Assembly (NCBI GenBank): GCA_035507915.1
Contig: DATJNS010000525.1
Coordinates: 1-6,755, forward strand
Origin: JACQAI01 sp035507915
GTDB lineage: Bacteria > Pseudomonadota > Alphaproteobacteria > Elsterales > Elsteraceae
DNA length: 6,755 nt
Direction of reading: 5' to 3'
Shown here: positions 1 to 5,420 of the stretch, piece by piece
Layout of the letters: each line of letters opens with the position of its first letter
Numbering within the stretch: the first letter of the stretch is position 1
Position numbers and translations under genes: made by a program
The notes under the pieces: model-generated
Told to the model about the DNA's origin: nothing
Database searches by the model: none
What the model saw: only the letters and a program-made list of their open reading frames with translations

Positions 1-55
1 ACGCGCAGCGCTGCCTGCGCGATGAGCAGCCGGTACGCACCAATGCAGACAGGCG

Positions 56-748
56 TCAGTCGAGCGCGTTGAGTCGGTACCCGACACCCGGCTCGGTCAG
101 GAAGATCTTGGGTCGGCTCGGATCGGTCTCGAGCTTGAGCCGCAGCATGCGCATGTAGCTGCGCAGATATTGGACCTTGTTGGTATGCCGCTCGCCCCAG
201 ATCTCGCGCAGCAGATAGCCGTGCGTCAGCACCTTGCCCGCATGCGTGATGAACAGGCGCAGGCAGTCGTACTCGCGGCGGGTCAAATGAACCGGCGCGC
301 CCCGCACGGTGACGATGCGGCGCCCGAGGTCGACGCGCAGATCATGGAGCTCGAACACCGGTTCCTGGCGCGAACGGACCGCTTGATGACGGGCGGCCGC
401 GCGCAGGCGCGCCATCAGCTCCGGCAGGCTGAACGGCTTCGCCACGTAGTCGCTGGCGCCGCGGTCGAGCGCCGCGACCTTGGCGGCGTCGTCGTTGCGC
501 ACCGACAGCACGACGATCGGCGCATCGCTCAGCGCGCGGATCTGCGGGATCAGCTCGACGCCGTCGGCATCGGGCAGCCCGAGATCGAGCAGCACCATGT
601 CGGGCTTGTCCTGCGCGACGCGCCGCAGCCCCTCGGTGCCGCTCTCCGCCTCGACGACATCGTAGCCGTGTGGCGTCAGGCTGGTCGCGAGCAGGCGCCG
701 AATTGCCGGCTCGTCGTCGATGATCAGGAGCTTGACGCGTTCAGCCAT
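56..748 (-). CDS. kdpE: KdpE-like OmpR/PhoB-family response regulator (copy 1)
   Basis: A 230-residue DNA-binding response regulator, expected to be phosphorylated by a sensor kinase and then to bind promoter DNA. The receiver domain (about 5-118) has the acidic pair D11-D12, phospho-acceptor D55 in LLDLGLPD, S82, Y101 and K104 before a proline. The winged-helix domain (about 130-228) has HLTRREYDCL, GKVLTHGYLLREIWG, YLRSYMRMLR and the terminal TEPGVGYRL hairpin. The LDLGLPD, KVLT and GYR signatures match KdpE more closely than PhoB or OmpR. It lies downstream of the KdpD-like kinase gene on the same strand. The gap is 210 bp rather than the overlap usual for kdpDE, and it carries regulatory box A, so separate transcription is likely. 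The Shine-Dalgarno before this ATG is weak, but the receiver domain fixes the start within a few residues. It is about 71% identical, without gaps, to the regulator at 3287-3979. Family assignment is firm; the Kdp target is inferred. Confidence 0.96.
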   Translation of the reverse strand: MAERVKLLIIDDEPAIRRLLATSLTPHGYDVVEAESGTEGLRRVAQDKPDMVLLDLGLPDADGVELIPQIRALSDAPIVVLSVRNDDAAKVAALDRGASDYVAKPFSLPELMARLRAAARHQAVRSRQEPVFELHDLRVDLGRRIVTVRGAPVHLTRREYDCLRLFITHAGKVLTHGYLLREIWGERHTNKVQYLRSYMRMLRLKLETDPSRPKIFLTEPGVGYRLNALD

Positions 749-832
749 CGATCAGCCGGATCCCGAAATCGCAATCCGGTGCCAGGATGGCCGGGCCGAA
801 CGCGTCGCCACGCCAACAAGCGCGCGGCGGTC

Positions 833-883
833 CATAAAAAATCGAGGGGAAACTCCGCGCCGGCGCATCAAGATTGCATGAAA
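833..883 (-). promoter_or_regulatory. Regulatory box A, upstream of response regulator copy 1
   Basis: Read on the minus strand toward the regulator gene, the box has heptamers TTTCATG (883-877), CTTGATG (872-866) and TTTTATG (839-833), plus the shared TCGATTTT core starting at 845. It ends 84 nt before the ATG at 748. Positions 838-857 are identical for 20 bases to 4062-4081 in the box of the second regulator. The arrangement fits a tandem site for an OmpR/PhoB-type regulator, probably these regulators themselves. The match is a hand alignment. Confidence 0.6.
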
Positions 884-958
884 TTGCACGGCAGCGTTGC
901 AGTCCGACGGCACCGGGCGCGCTGGCCGGCCGGGCGCCTGCGCGTCGTCGGATCTGGG

Positions 959-2650
959 TCAGGCTGAGGCCGGCGATGCCAGCCCCGCCGCGGTCCGCGG
1001 CTTGGCCTCGGGCGCTCCGGCTGTGGGCGTCGACGATGACGCCGGAATCGGCAACGTGATGGTCAGCACCGCGCCCGAGCGTTCCGGCCGGTTGCCGGCG
1101 GCGATGTGCCCGCCCATCGCTTCGATGAAGCCCCGACAGATCGCCAAGCCCAGCCCGGTGCCCGCGCTCTGTCGATCGGTCGCGTGTATCCGGTAGAACG
1201 GGTCGAACACGCGCTCGACGTCCGCCGGCGGAATTCCCGGGCCGTCGTCGATCACCTCGACGGCGATCAGCCGGTCGCGCCGGGCCGCGCGGATCCGGAT
1301 CGTGCCGCCCGGCGGCGTGAATTTGGCGGCGTTGTCGAGCAGGTTCACGAGGATTTGCTCGAACAGCAGGAAGTCGACGTCGACCCGCGGCAGGTCGGCC
1401 GCCAGCTCGAGCTCGACCCGATGGCTCGCCAGCATCTTCGAGCTGCGCTGCAAGGCCGTGCCGACGATCTCGTCCAGATGGGTGAGACCGCGAGTGAGGG
1501 CGAGCGCGCCCGATTCCAGCCGCGTCATGTCGAGCAGATTGCCGACGAACCGGTTGAGCCGCTCGGTTTCGTCCTGGATCGTCGTCATCATGATGTCGCG
1601 CGCGGTCCTGTCGTAGGTCTCGCCGTAGGCGCGCAGACCGGTGATCGCGCCCAGGATCGCCGCGAGCGGCGTGCGGAGATCGTGCGAGATCGAGCGCAGC
1701 AGCGCCGCGCGCAGGCGTTCGGTCTCGGCGATCAGGCGCGTTTCATCGATGGTGTCGGCCAACCGGACACGCTCGAGCGCAACCGCCGTCTGGGCGGCGA
1801 GGGCCTCGAGCAGCCGACGCTCCTCGGCCGTGAGCACGGGCGGCCGCCCGTCGCGATCGACCGCCAGCAAACCGATCGTGTTGCGCTCGGTGCGCAACGG
1901 CAGGAACAGCCGATCGTCGTTCGGCGCCGACCCCGCGCCGTGCTCGAACGCCAGGCTGGAATGCCACACCGCATGGGCGCCCGCGGGCACGATGCCGTCG
2001 ATCGCGGCGTTCGGCGGATGGGCGAACGCGCGCGCCAGGTCGCCGCCCTCGGGCAGCAGCAGAACCGCGCGCAGCTTCAGCATGGTCGAGATCTGGCGCG
2101 TCGCGGCGCGACCGAGGTCGTCGAGGCGGGCGATCCCCGCCAGCATGCCGCTGTAGCGCTGCAGCTCGGCCGTCACCGCGGCGCGATGCTCCGCGATCTT
2201 CGCCTGGCGGCGCGTCAGCGCCGCCAGGTTGCTGACCAGCACGGCGCTGGCGAAGAACACGATTGCGGCGACGACATTGGGCGGATCGGCGATGTCGAAA
2301 TGGAAGACCGGCGGCAGGAAGAAAAAATCGTAGGACAGCACGCTGAGGGCGCTGGCGAACAGCGACGCGCCCAAACCGTCGCGGATCGCACAGATCAGCA
2401 CGCCGATCAGGAACACGAGCGACAGGTTGGGGATGGTGATGCTCTGGTCGATCACCGCAGCGCCGGCGGTCGACAGCGTGACCGTCACGATGGCGCGCAA
2501 ATACGCGGCCGGACGAAATCGCAGATGTTCGACGAACCGCAAGAGGCTCGTCTCCCGCCGTTTCGTGCCGTGGAACCCCAGCGCCATGTCGTTTTGCATT
2601 GTCGTCCACCGCATCCAAGGCAGTGTCGGACATGGGCAAGCGATTTTCAT
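959..2650 (-). CDS. KdpD-like sensor histidine kinase lacking the N-terminal KdpD domain
   Basis: A 563-residue membrane sensor kinase. Four membrane helices lie at about 48-66, 73-89, 92-112 and 124-143, with the KdpD/DUF4118 signature YDFFFLPPVFHFDIADPPN at 107-125. A GAF-like region follows (about 165-297, ending in LLEALAAQTAVALERVRLAD). The HisKA domain has phospho-acceptor H323 in SISHDLRTPLAAI. The ATPase domain has the N box NLLDNAAKF (436-444), G1 DDGPGI (468-473), FDPFYR (482-487) and GTGLGL (497-502). Full KdpD is near 900 residues and begins with a cytoplasmic KdpD plus USP-like module; none is present here. The C-terminal 30 residues are a Pro/Ala/Ser tail. Its likely partners are the two KdpE-like regulators. 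The start is uncertain: the first ATG (2650) has a poor ribosome site, whereas the ATG at 2599 has GGTGG six bases upstream and would give 546 residues with all domains intact. Confidence 0.95.
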   Translation of the reverse strand: MKIACPCPTLPWMRWTTMQNDMALGFHGTKRRETSLLRFVEHLRFRPAAYLRAIVTVTLSTAGAAVIDQSITIPNLSLVFLIGVLICAIRDGLGASLFASALSVLSYDFFFLPPVFHFDIADPPNVVAAIVFFASAVLVSNLAALTRRQAKIAEHRAAVTAELQRYSGMLAGIARLDDLGRAATRQISTMLKLRAVLLLPEGGDLARAFAHPPNAAIDGIVPAGAHAVWHSSLAFEHGAGSAPNDDRLFLPLRTERNTIGLLAVDRDGRPPVLTAEERRLLEALAAQTAVALERVRLADTIDETRLIAETERLRAALLRSISHDLRTPLAAILGAITGLRAYGETYDRTARDIMMTTIQDETERLNRFVGNLLDMTRLESGALALTRGLTHLDEIVGTALQRSSKMLASHRVELELAADLPRVDVDFLLFEQILVNLLDNAAKFTPPGGTIRIRAARRDRLIAVEVIDDGPGIPPADVERVFDPFYRIHATDRQSAGTGLGLAICRGFIEAMGGHIAAGNRPERSGAVLTITLPIPASSSTPTAGAPEAKPRTAAGLASPASA

Positions 2651-2675
2651 GCCGTTCGATGCGATCGGGCTTCTT

Positions 2676-2726
2676 TTTTATATATTTTATATGTTTCTCG
2701 ACCTCACCCCGGCTCGATTTTTCATG
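2676..2726 (+). promoter_or_regulatory. Regulatory box C, upstream of the small secreted protein
   Basis: Plus-strand heptamers are TTTTATA (2676-2682), TTATATG (2687-2693) and TTTCATG (2720-2726). The shared TCGATTTT core starts at 2714. The box ends 87 nt before the ATG at 2814. The first two heptamers lie in an AT-only tract, unusual in this DNA, so their match could partly reflect composition. The same tract read on the minus strand (TATAAA-rich, about 2676-2692) could provide the -10 region for the histidine kinase gene, making this a shared divergent promoter region. Confidence 0.5.
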
Positions 2727-2813
2727 CATGCGCCATCTAGTCTTTGAGCATTCGAATGGCGAACGGCGGGATGCCCGTCGGCTACCGATACCGCGCGCCG
2801 GGGAGTAAGGTCC

Positions 2814-3158
2814 ATGCGTGTCTCGCTTGCAGTTTCCGCTTTCCTCATTCTGGCGGGACCGGTCGCGCCGGCGTTCGCTGCCGACGCCGGGTGTGACGCG
2901 GCGCTCGCGTCGGTGACGCAGAAGTGGCAGGCCGCCGGGTTTTCCACGCCGGCGAAGCCGAGCCAGGCCTATGTCGCGGGGCGGGACGGCCGGCAGGTTT
3001 CGGCCACCGACGTCGCGTTCATGCGCGCTCAGATCAATCAGGCCGCGTATGACTGCCGCAACGGTCAGAGCAATCAGGCGCTCGAGCGGCTGAGCGTCGT
3101 CGATCGGCGCCTGACCGCGACGGACACGACGCAGCTGGCCGGCCAGCCGACCCGCTGA
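2814..3158 (+). CDS. Small secreted protein of unknown function
   Basis: A 114-residue protein not recognised as a named family. It starts with a clear Sec signal peptide: Arg at position 2, a hydrophobic stretch at 4-20, and a likely cut after AFA (residue 22). This leaves a mature periplasmic or secreted chain of about 92 residues. The mature part has exactly two cysteines (C27 and C81), which could form one disulfide, and looks helical in its second half (about 66-100). The start is supported by GGGGAG eight bases and TAAGG three bases before the ATG. The gene is monocistronic: regulatory box C lies upstream and an intrinsic terminator follows the stop. It is transcribed away from the kinase gene and convergently with the second regulator. 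Its position and promoter suggest it is a target of the KdpE-like system. That role is inferred. Confidence 0.85.
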   Translation: MRVSLAVSAFLILAGPVAPAFAADAGCDAALASVTQKWQAAGFSTPAKPSQAYVAGRDGRQVSATDVAFMRAQINQAAYDCRNGQSNQALERLSVVDRRLTATDTTQLAGQPTR

Positions 3159-3181
3159 CGCTTACCGATCCGACCGCGGCT

Positions 3182-3224
3182 ACGGGTGCGATGCGAGCCA
3201 CCGCATCGCGCCCGTTCGTTTTTT
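3182..3224 (+). terminator. Rho-independent terminator after the secreted-protein gene
   Basis: A 14-bp stem pairs 3182-3195 with 3202-3215, with one G-T wobble at 3187/3210 and a six-base AGCCAC loop at 3196-3201. Six T residues follow at 3219-3224. The stem starts 23 nt after the stop codon at 3158. The T tract lies only on the right, so it acts for plus-strand transcription and not for the convergent regulator gene. Confidence 0.85.
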
Positions 3225-3239
3225 CATGATTCTTTCATG
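3222..3239 (+). promoter_or_regulatory. Perfect TTTCATG direct repeat, possible regulator site
   Basis: Two identical TTTCATG heptamers (3222-3228 and 3233-3239) are separated by ATTC, an 11-bp period. This matches the first two half-sites of the regulatory boxes, but the TCGATTTT core expected 27 bp after the second heptamer is absent. It lies in a convergent intergenic gap and its first bases overlap the terminator T tract. Function is uncertain: perhaps an extra binding site, or a promoter reading antisense into the second regulator. Confidence 0.35.
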
Positions 3240-3286
3240 TGCATCACGATACCAGCACGTGTTGGCTGATTCGCGATCAGGCTGCG

Positions 3287-3979
3287 TCAGTCCAAGGCAT
3301 CGAGCCGGTAGCCGACACCGGGCTCGGTGAGAATGATGCGCGGACGTGCCGGATCGGTCTCGATCTTCCGTCGCAGCATGCGGATGTAGCTGCGCAGATA
3401 GTCGATCTTGTCGACATGCTGCTCGCCCCAGACTTCGCGCAGCAGGTAGGCGTGCGTGAGCACCTCTCCGGCATGCATGATGAACAAGCGCAGACAGTCG
3501 TATTCGCGGCGGGTCAAATGGATCGGCGCACCGCAGACGGTCACGACGCGCCGCACCAGGTCGACCTTGAGGTCATGCGCCTCGAACACCGGCTGGCGCC
3601 CCGCGCGCGCCAGCCGGTGGCGCGTCGCCGCCCGCAGGCGCGCCATCAGCTCCGGCATGCTGAACGGCTTGGCGATGTAGTCGCTGGCGCCGAGGTCGAG
3701 CGCCGTGACCTTGGCGTTGTCGTCGTTGCGCACCGACAGCACGATGATGGGCACGTCGCTGATCGCGCGGATCTGCGGGATCAGGTCGATGCCGTTGACG
3801 TCGGGCAGACCGAGATCGAGCAGCACCAGACCCGGTCTCTCCTCTTTCAGATGCAGCAAACCCTCCGATCCGGTCGCCGCCTCGATGACGTCGTAGTCCT
3901 GCGCCGCCAAGCCGACCTTGAGGAAGCGGCGGATCGCTGGCTCGTCGTCGATGACCAGGAGCTTGGTGCGTGTGCTCAT
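3287..3979 (-). CDS. KdpE-like OmpR/PhoB-family response regulator (copy 2)
   Basis: A 230-residue paralogue of the regulator at 56-748, about 71% identical by hand count over the full length with no gaps. The receiver domain keeps D11-D12, D55 in LLDLGLPD, S82, Y101 and K104. The winged-helix half has HLTRREYDCL, GEVLTHAYLLREVWG, YLRSYIRMLR and TEPGVGYRL. Every residue needed for phosphorylation is present, so it is not a decayed copy. The ATG at 3979 is chosen over an in-frame TTG one codon earlier: AGGA lies six bases upstream, and this start makes both copies exactly 230 residues. No kinase gene adjoins it. The only kinase in view is the KdpD-like one at 959-2650, which may serve both regulators. 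Regulatory box B lies 77 nt upstream and shares a 20-base identical stretch with box A. Divergence is greatest at receiver positions 21-50 and in the interdomain linker (about 121-129). Confidence 0.95.
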   Translation of the reverse strand: MSTRTKLLVIDDEPAIRRFLKVGLAAQDYDVIEAATGSEGLLHLKEERPGLVLLDLGLPDVNGIDLIPQIRAISDVPIIVLSVRNDDNAKVTALDLGASDYIAKPFSMPELMARLRAATRHRLARAGRQPVFEAHDLKVDLVRRVVTVCGAPIHLTRREYDCLRLFIMHAGEVLTHAYLLREVWGEQHVDKIDYLRSYIRMLRRKIETDPARPRIILTEPGVGYRLDALD

Positions 3980-4056
3980 CAATCATCCTGCGGGCGCGGC
4001 ACCTGAGCAGCCAGGCCCGCGGCGCAATGCGCCGGCTGTCACAGGCGCTGAACCGT

Positions 4057-4107
4057 CATGGAAAATCGAGGGGAAACTCCGGGCGTCGATATCAAAAAAA
4101 CATAAGA
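4057..4107 (-). promoter_or_regulatory. Regulatory box B, upstream of response regulator copy 2
   Basis: Minus-strand heptamers are TCTTATG (4107-4101), TTTGATA (4096-4090) and TTCCATG (4063-4057). The TCGATTTT core starts at 4069. The box ends 77 nt before the regulator ATG at 3979. The GGAGTTTCCCC segment before the core is identical to box A and absent from the other boxes, so the two regulator promoters appear to share ancestry beyond the common motif. It lies back to back with box D. Confidence 0.6.
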
Positions 4108-4154
4108 ATCCGCGTAAAAAATGGCGACGAAGCCTGCGTTGCGACCGTGCGCGA

Positions 4155-4205
4155 TTTACCGGCGCTTTCACAGGGACGCCGCCAAGTTCGGCTCGATTTT
4201 CCACG
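4155..4205 (+). promoter_or_regulatory. Regulatory box D, rightward-facing
   Basis: Plus-strand heptamers are TTTACCG (4155-4161, weak), TTTCACA (4166-4172) and TTCCACG (4199-4205). The TCGATTTT core starts at 4193. It faces away from box B, 47 bp separating their outer edges. The nearest downstream start is the 69-codon ORF at 4256 (50 nt away); the lipoprotein start at 4599 is 393 nt away, so the transcript could be a long-leader mRNA for the lipoprotein instead. Confidence 0.55.
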
Positions 4206-4255
4206 CGCGCCCGTCGTTGAGTCCGGCGTCGGTGCAACCGCACGCGGAGATCTTG

Positions 4256-4465
4256 ATGCGTCATTGGTGGGTGTGGGATCGGCGGACCAGCGTCACCGAA
4301 ACCCTACGGGCATGCGGTTTCGTGCTGCCCCTCGATGCTCGCAGCTTCCTGAGATCCGAGGCCGGACACACCGAGCCGACGATCGGCACGCGCGACGATG
4401 CCGCCGAGACTGCCCAACCGCCCTACGCCTTAGCGCCTGCCGTGAAGTTTTTGCGCGGCGCGTGA
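4256..4465 (+). CDS. Doubtful small hypothetical protein (69 residues)
   Basis: An ORF of 69 codons not resembling any family I know. In its favour, GGAG lies six bases before the ATG, and box D sits 50 nt upstream at about the right place for a promoter. Against it, the residue make-up is unremarkable (Trp-rich MRHWWVW start, then Arg/Ala/Thr-rich), there is no signal peptide, helix repeat or domain motif, and codon choice is less uniformly GC3-biased than in the neighbours. If it is not a gene, 3980-4598 is a 619-bp non-coding stretch holding boxes B and D and the 4461-4478 repeat, with a possible long leader or small RNA starting near box D. Confidence 0.3.
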   Translation: MRHWWVWDRRTSVTETLRACGFVLPLDARSFLRSEAGHTEPTIGTRDDAAETAQPPYALAPAVKFLRGA

Positions 4466-4478
4466 AATTTCCATGAAA
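4461..4478 (-). promoter_or_regulatory. TTTCATG-N4-TTTCACG repeat upstream of the lipoprotein gene
   Basis: On the minus strand, TTTCATG (4478-4472) and TTTCACG (4467-4461) are spaced 11 bp apart, an exact match to the first two consensus half-sites. It lies about 120 nt before the lipoprotein ATG but faces the opposite way, and there is no TCGATTTT core at the expected distance. It also overlaps a plus-strand sequence at 4463-4475 that matches 10 of 13 bases of the box B core plus third heptamer. It may be a reversed operator for the lipoprotein gene. Confidence 0.4.
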
Positions 4479-4598
4479 ATCTCGTCGCATTGAATTCCGA
4501 ATGGCAGTACTATCGGCCTCACCGGACGGCGCAGCGCCCAATAAATAGCCAGAAACCAAGAAAGGGCTTCGACGCCGTCGTCAACGGTGGAGGAAGCC

Positions 4599-4778
4599 AT
4601 GCTGAGAATCCTGACGCTCGCTTGCGTGCTGGCAGCGGCCGGCTGCACGACCTATCCGGTCCAGCTCGCCCAGGACGGCACGCCGGTGATCTGCCCGCCC
4701 GCCAATGACGGCGGCAGCCCGACCTGCTATCCCGTGCATTCGGCGCCCGAGAACTACAAGCCGTCGAAGAACCGCTAA
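4599..4778 (+). CDS. Small putative lipoprotein
   Basis: A 59-residue predicted lipoprotein of unknown function. The N-terminus has Arg at position 3, a hydrophobic core (residues 4-14) and the lipobox-like AAGC, giving lipidation at C16. The mature part is only about 44 residues, rich in Pro and Gly, with two further cysteines (C32, C43) and a basic end (KPSKNR). Thr, not Asp, follows the lipidated Cys at +2, consistent with outer-membrane sorting. The ATG at 4599 is preferred over an in-frame GTG at 4587: GGAGG lies five bases before the ATG, and the GTG start would add acidic residues before the signal. It converges on the membrane-protein gene, with only 35 bp between stop codons. A TTTCATG-N4-TTTCACG repeat lies 120 nt upstream and box D farther away. 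The protein resembles short entericidin-like or orphan lipoproteins only in general design; I do not assign a family. Confidence 0.8.
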   Translation: MLRILTLACVLAAAGCTTYPVQLAQDGTPVICPPANDGGSPTCYPVHSAPENYKPSKNR

Positions 4779-4813
4779 ACGCGGTCGACCAGCCGGCGAG
4801 CCCGCCGTGCGCC

Positions 4814-5122
4814 TCAGACGAGGCGCGCGAACCAGTCGTGCAGCCCGTCGTGGAGCGACACGGCGCCGTGCATGGCGAGCGCGAGACGCGCCGCCAGCAC
4901 GAGCGCCAGCCCGAGCGCGCCCAGCAGCAGCGCCAGCGCGATCTCGCGGAGCCGCACGGCGACCCGTGACAGCGGCAGCTTCAGCCGCGGCTCGGCGCGG
5001 CCGAAGATCGCGACCCACAGCATCGCGGCACCCGGGCCGGTCAGGCCGGCATCCAAGCGCCGTGGCGCGCGGCGCCAGGCCGACACGCGGAGCGGATTCA
5101 TCGTCAGGGCGCGCGCGCGCAT
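4814..5122 (-). CDS. Small single-helix membrane protein, coupled to the gene before it
   Basis: A 102-residue protein of no family I recognise. The first 60 residues are strongly basic (many Arg, with WRRAPRR at 16-22 and PRLKLPLSRVAVRLRE at 45-60). A Leu/Ala-rich membrane helix follows at about 61-83, then a short tail with HDGLHDWFARLV. By the positive-inside rule the N-terminus should be cytoplasmic. The ATG at 5122 overlaps the stop codon of the 62-residue gene in a TGATG junction, with GGAG eight bases upstream inside that gene, so the two are almost certainly co-translated. The reading frame stays open leftward of the ATG back to 5359, but that extension only shadows the upstream gene. 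A second in-frame ATG (residue 8) is a possible alternative. Transcription probably comes from box E. Confidence 0.72.
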   Translation of the reverse strand: MRARALTMNPLRVSAWRRAPRRLDAGLTGPGAAMLWVAIFGRAEPRLKLPLSRVAVRLREIALALLLGALGLALVLAARLALAMHGAVSLHDGLHDWFARLV

Positions 5123-5310
5123 CAGCCGTGCTCCAGGATGCGCGCCGTGAAGCCGGAGTCGCGCAGGCAGGCGATCACGATCTCGGCCTCGTCGCGCGGC
5201 ACGTGTCGGATGACGGCCCCGGTCGTGATGCTGCGGTGGACCTTGAGGCCCAGCCCCTCGGCCGCCGCTTGGGCGTGCGCGGGGATCGCGATATCGACGA
5301 AGTCTGACAT
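5122..5310 (-). CDS. Small soluble protein of unknown function, first gene of a coupled pair
   Basis: A 62-residue protein without signal peptide or membrane helix. The sequence alternates beta-like and helical segments: VDIAIPA, then AQAAAEGLGLKV, then VIRHVPRDEAEIVIACLRDSGFTARILEHG. The DEAEIVIACLRDSGFTARIL part resembles the small alpha/beta folds that bind ligands or metals (ACT-like or the DUF2007 style), but this is only a resemblance. An in-frame ATG two codons earlier (5316) touches the TGGAG ribosome site directly, so the ATG at 5310, six bases after it, is chosen. Its stop overlaps the membrane protein start (TGATG), so the two products may work together. Box E lies 110 nt upstream. 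A GC-rich hairpin (5329-5344) sits in the leader just before the ribosome site. Confidence 0.72.
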   Translation of the reverse strand: MSDFVDIAIPAHAQAAAEGLGLKVHRSITTGAVIRHVPRDEAEIVIACLRDSGFTARILEHG

Positions 5311-5328
5311 GATCATCTCCAGGATCGC

Positions 5329-5344
5329 GGGCCCCGTGGGGCCC
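5329..5344 (-). other. GC-rich hairpin in the leader of the small-protein pair
   Basis: GGGCCCC and GGGGCCC form a perfect inverted repeat around a two-base centre. In practice this folds as a 6-bp stem with a 4-base loop. It lies in the predicted 5' leader, about ten bases before the TGGAG ribosome site of the 62-residue gene. It might affect translation or mRNA stability; chance is possible in GC-rich DNA. Confidence 0.35.
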
Positions 5345-5420
5345 TCTTGGCGGCTCCATTGGTTGGTCGCGTCGCCGGCGCGAGGCGTCAGCGACGACGC
5401 GCCATAGATGCGGCGCGGCT

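Noticed and set aside
1..55. Left edge of the window
   Set aside because: Only 55 bases after the regulator stop codon; no gene, hairpin with T tract or motif can be supported.
838..858. GGGGAAAC in boxes A and B as an EcfG-type sigma factor -35 site
   Set aside because: The general-stress pattern GGAAC-N16-17-CGTT is not completed in either box, and the segment is absent from the other boxes.
918..943. GC-rich inverted repeats just after the histidine kinase stop as a terminator
   Set aside because: GGCCGGCC-type repeats are present but no T tract follows on the minus strand, so no intrinsic terminator can be supported.
170..967. Plus-strand open frames opposite the two regulators (170-967 and 3239-4006)
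   Set aside because: The two resemble each other only because the regulator genes on the other strand are paralogues; both are His/Gln/Arg-rich shadows.
2639..2651. CGATTTTCATG at the kinase start as a sixth box
   Set aside because: It resembles the core with one T missing, but neither upstream heptamer is present at the phased positions and it overlaps the possible first codons of the kinase gene.
1106..2740. Long plus-strand open frame (544 codons) opposite the histidine kinase
   Set aside because: It mirrors the kinase gene, is full of Arg/Gln/Asp typical of antisense shadows in GC-rich DNA, and has no recognisable domain, whereas the minus strand encodes a complete kinase.
5123..5359. 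Open frame extending the 102-residue membrane protein to 181 residues
   Set aside because: The extension lies over the 62-residue gene, is Arg/Gly/Pro-rich as expected of an out-of-frame shadow, and the TGATG junction with a ribosome site gives a far better start.
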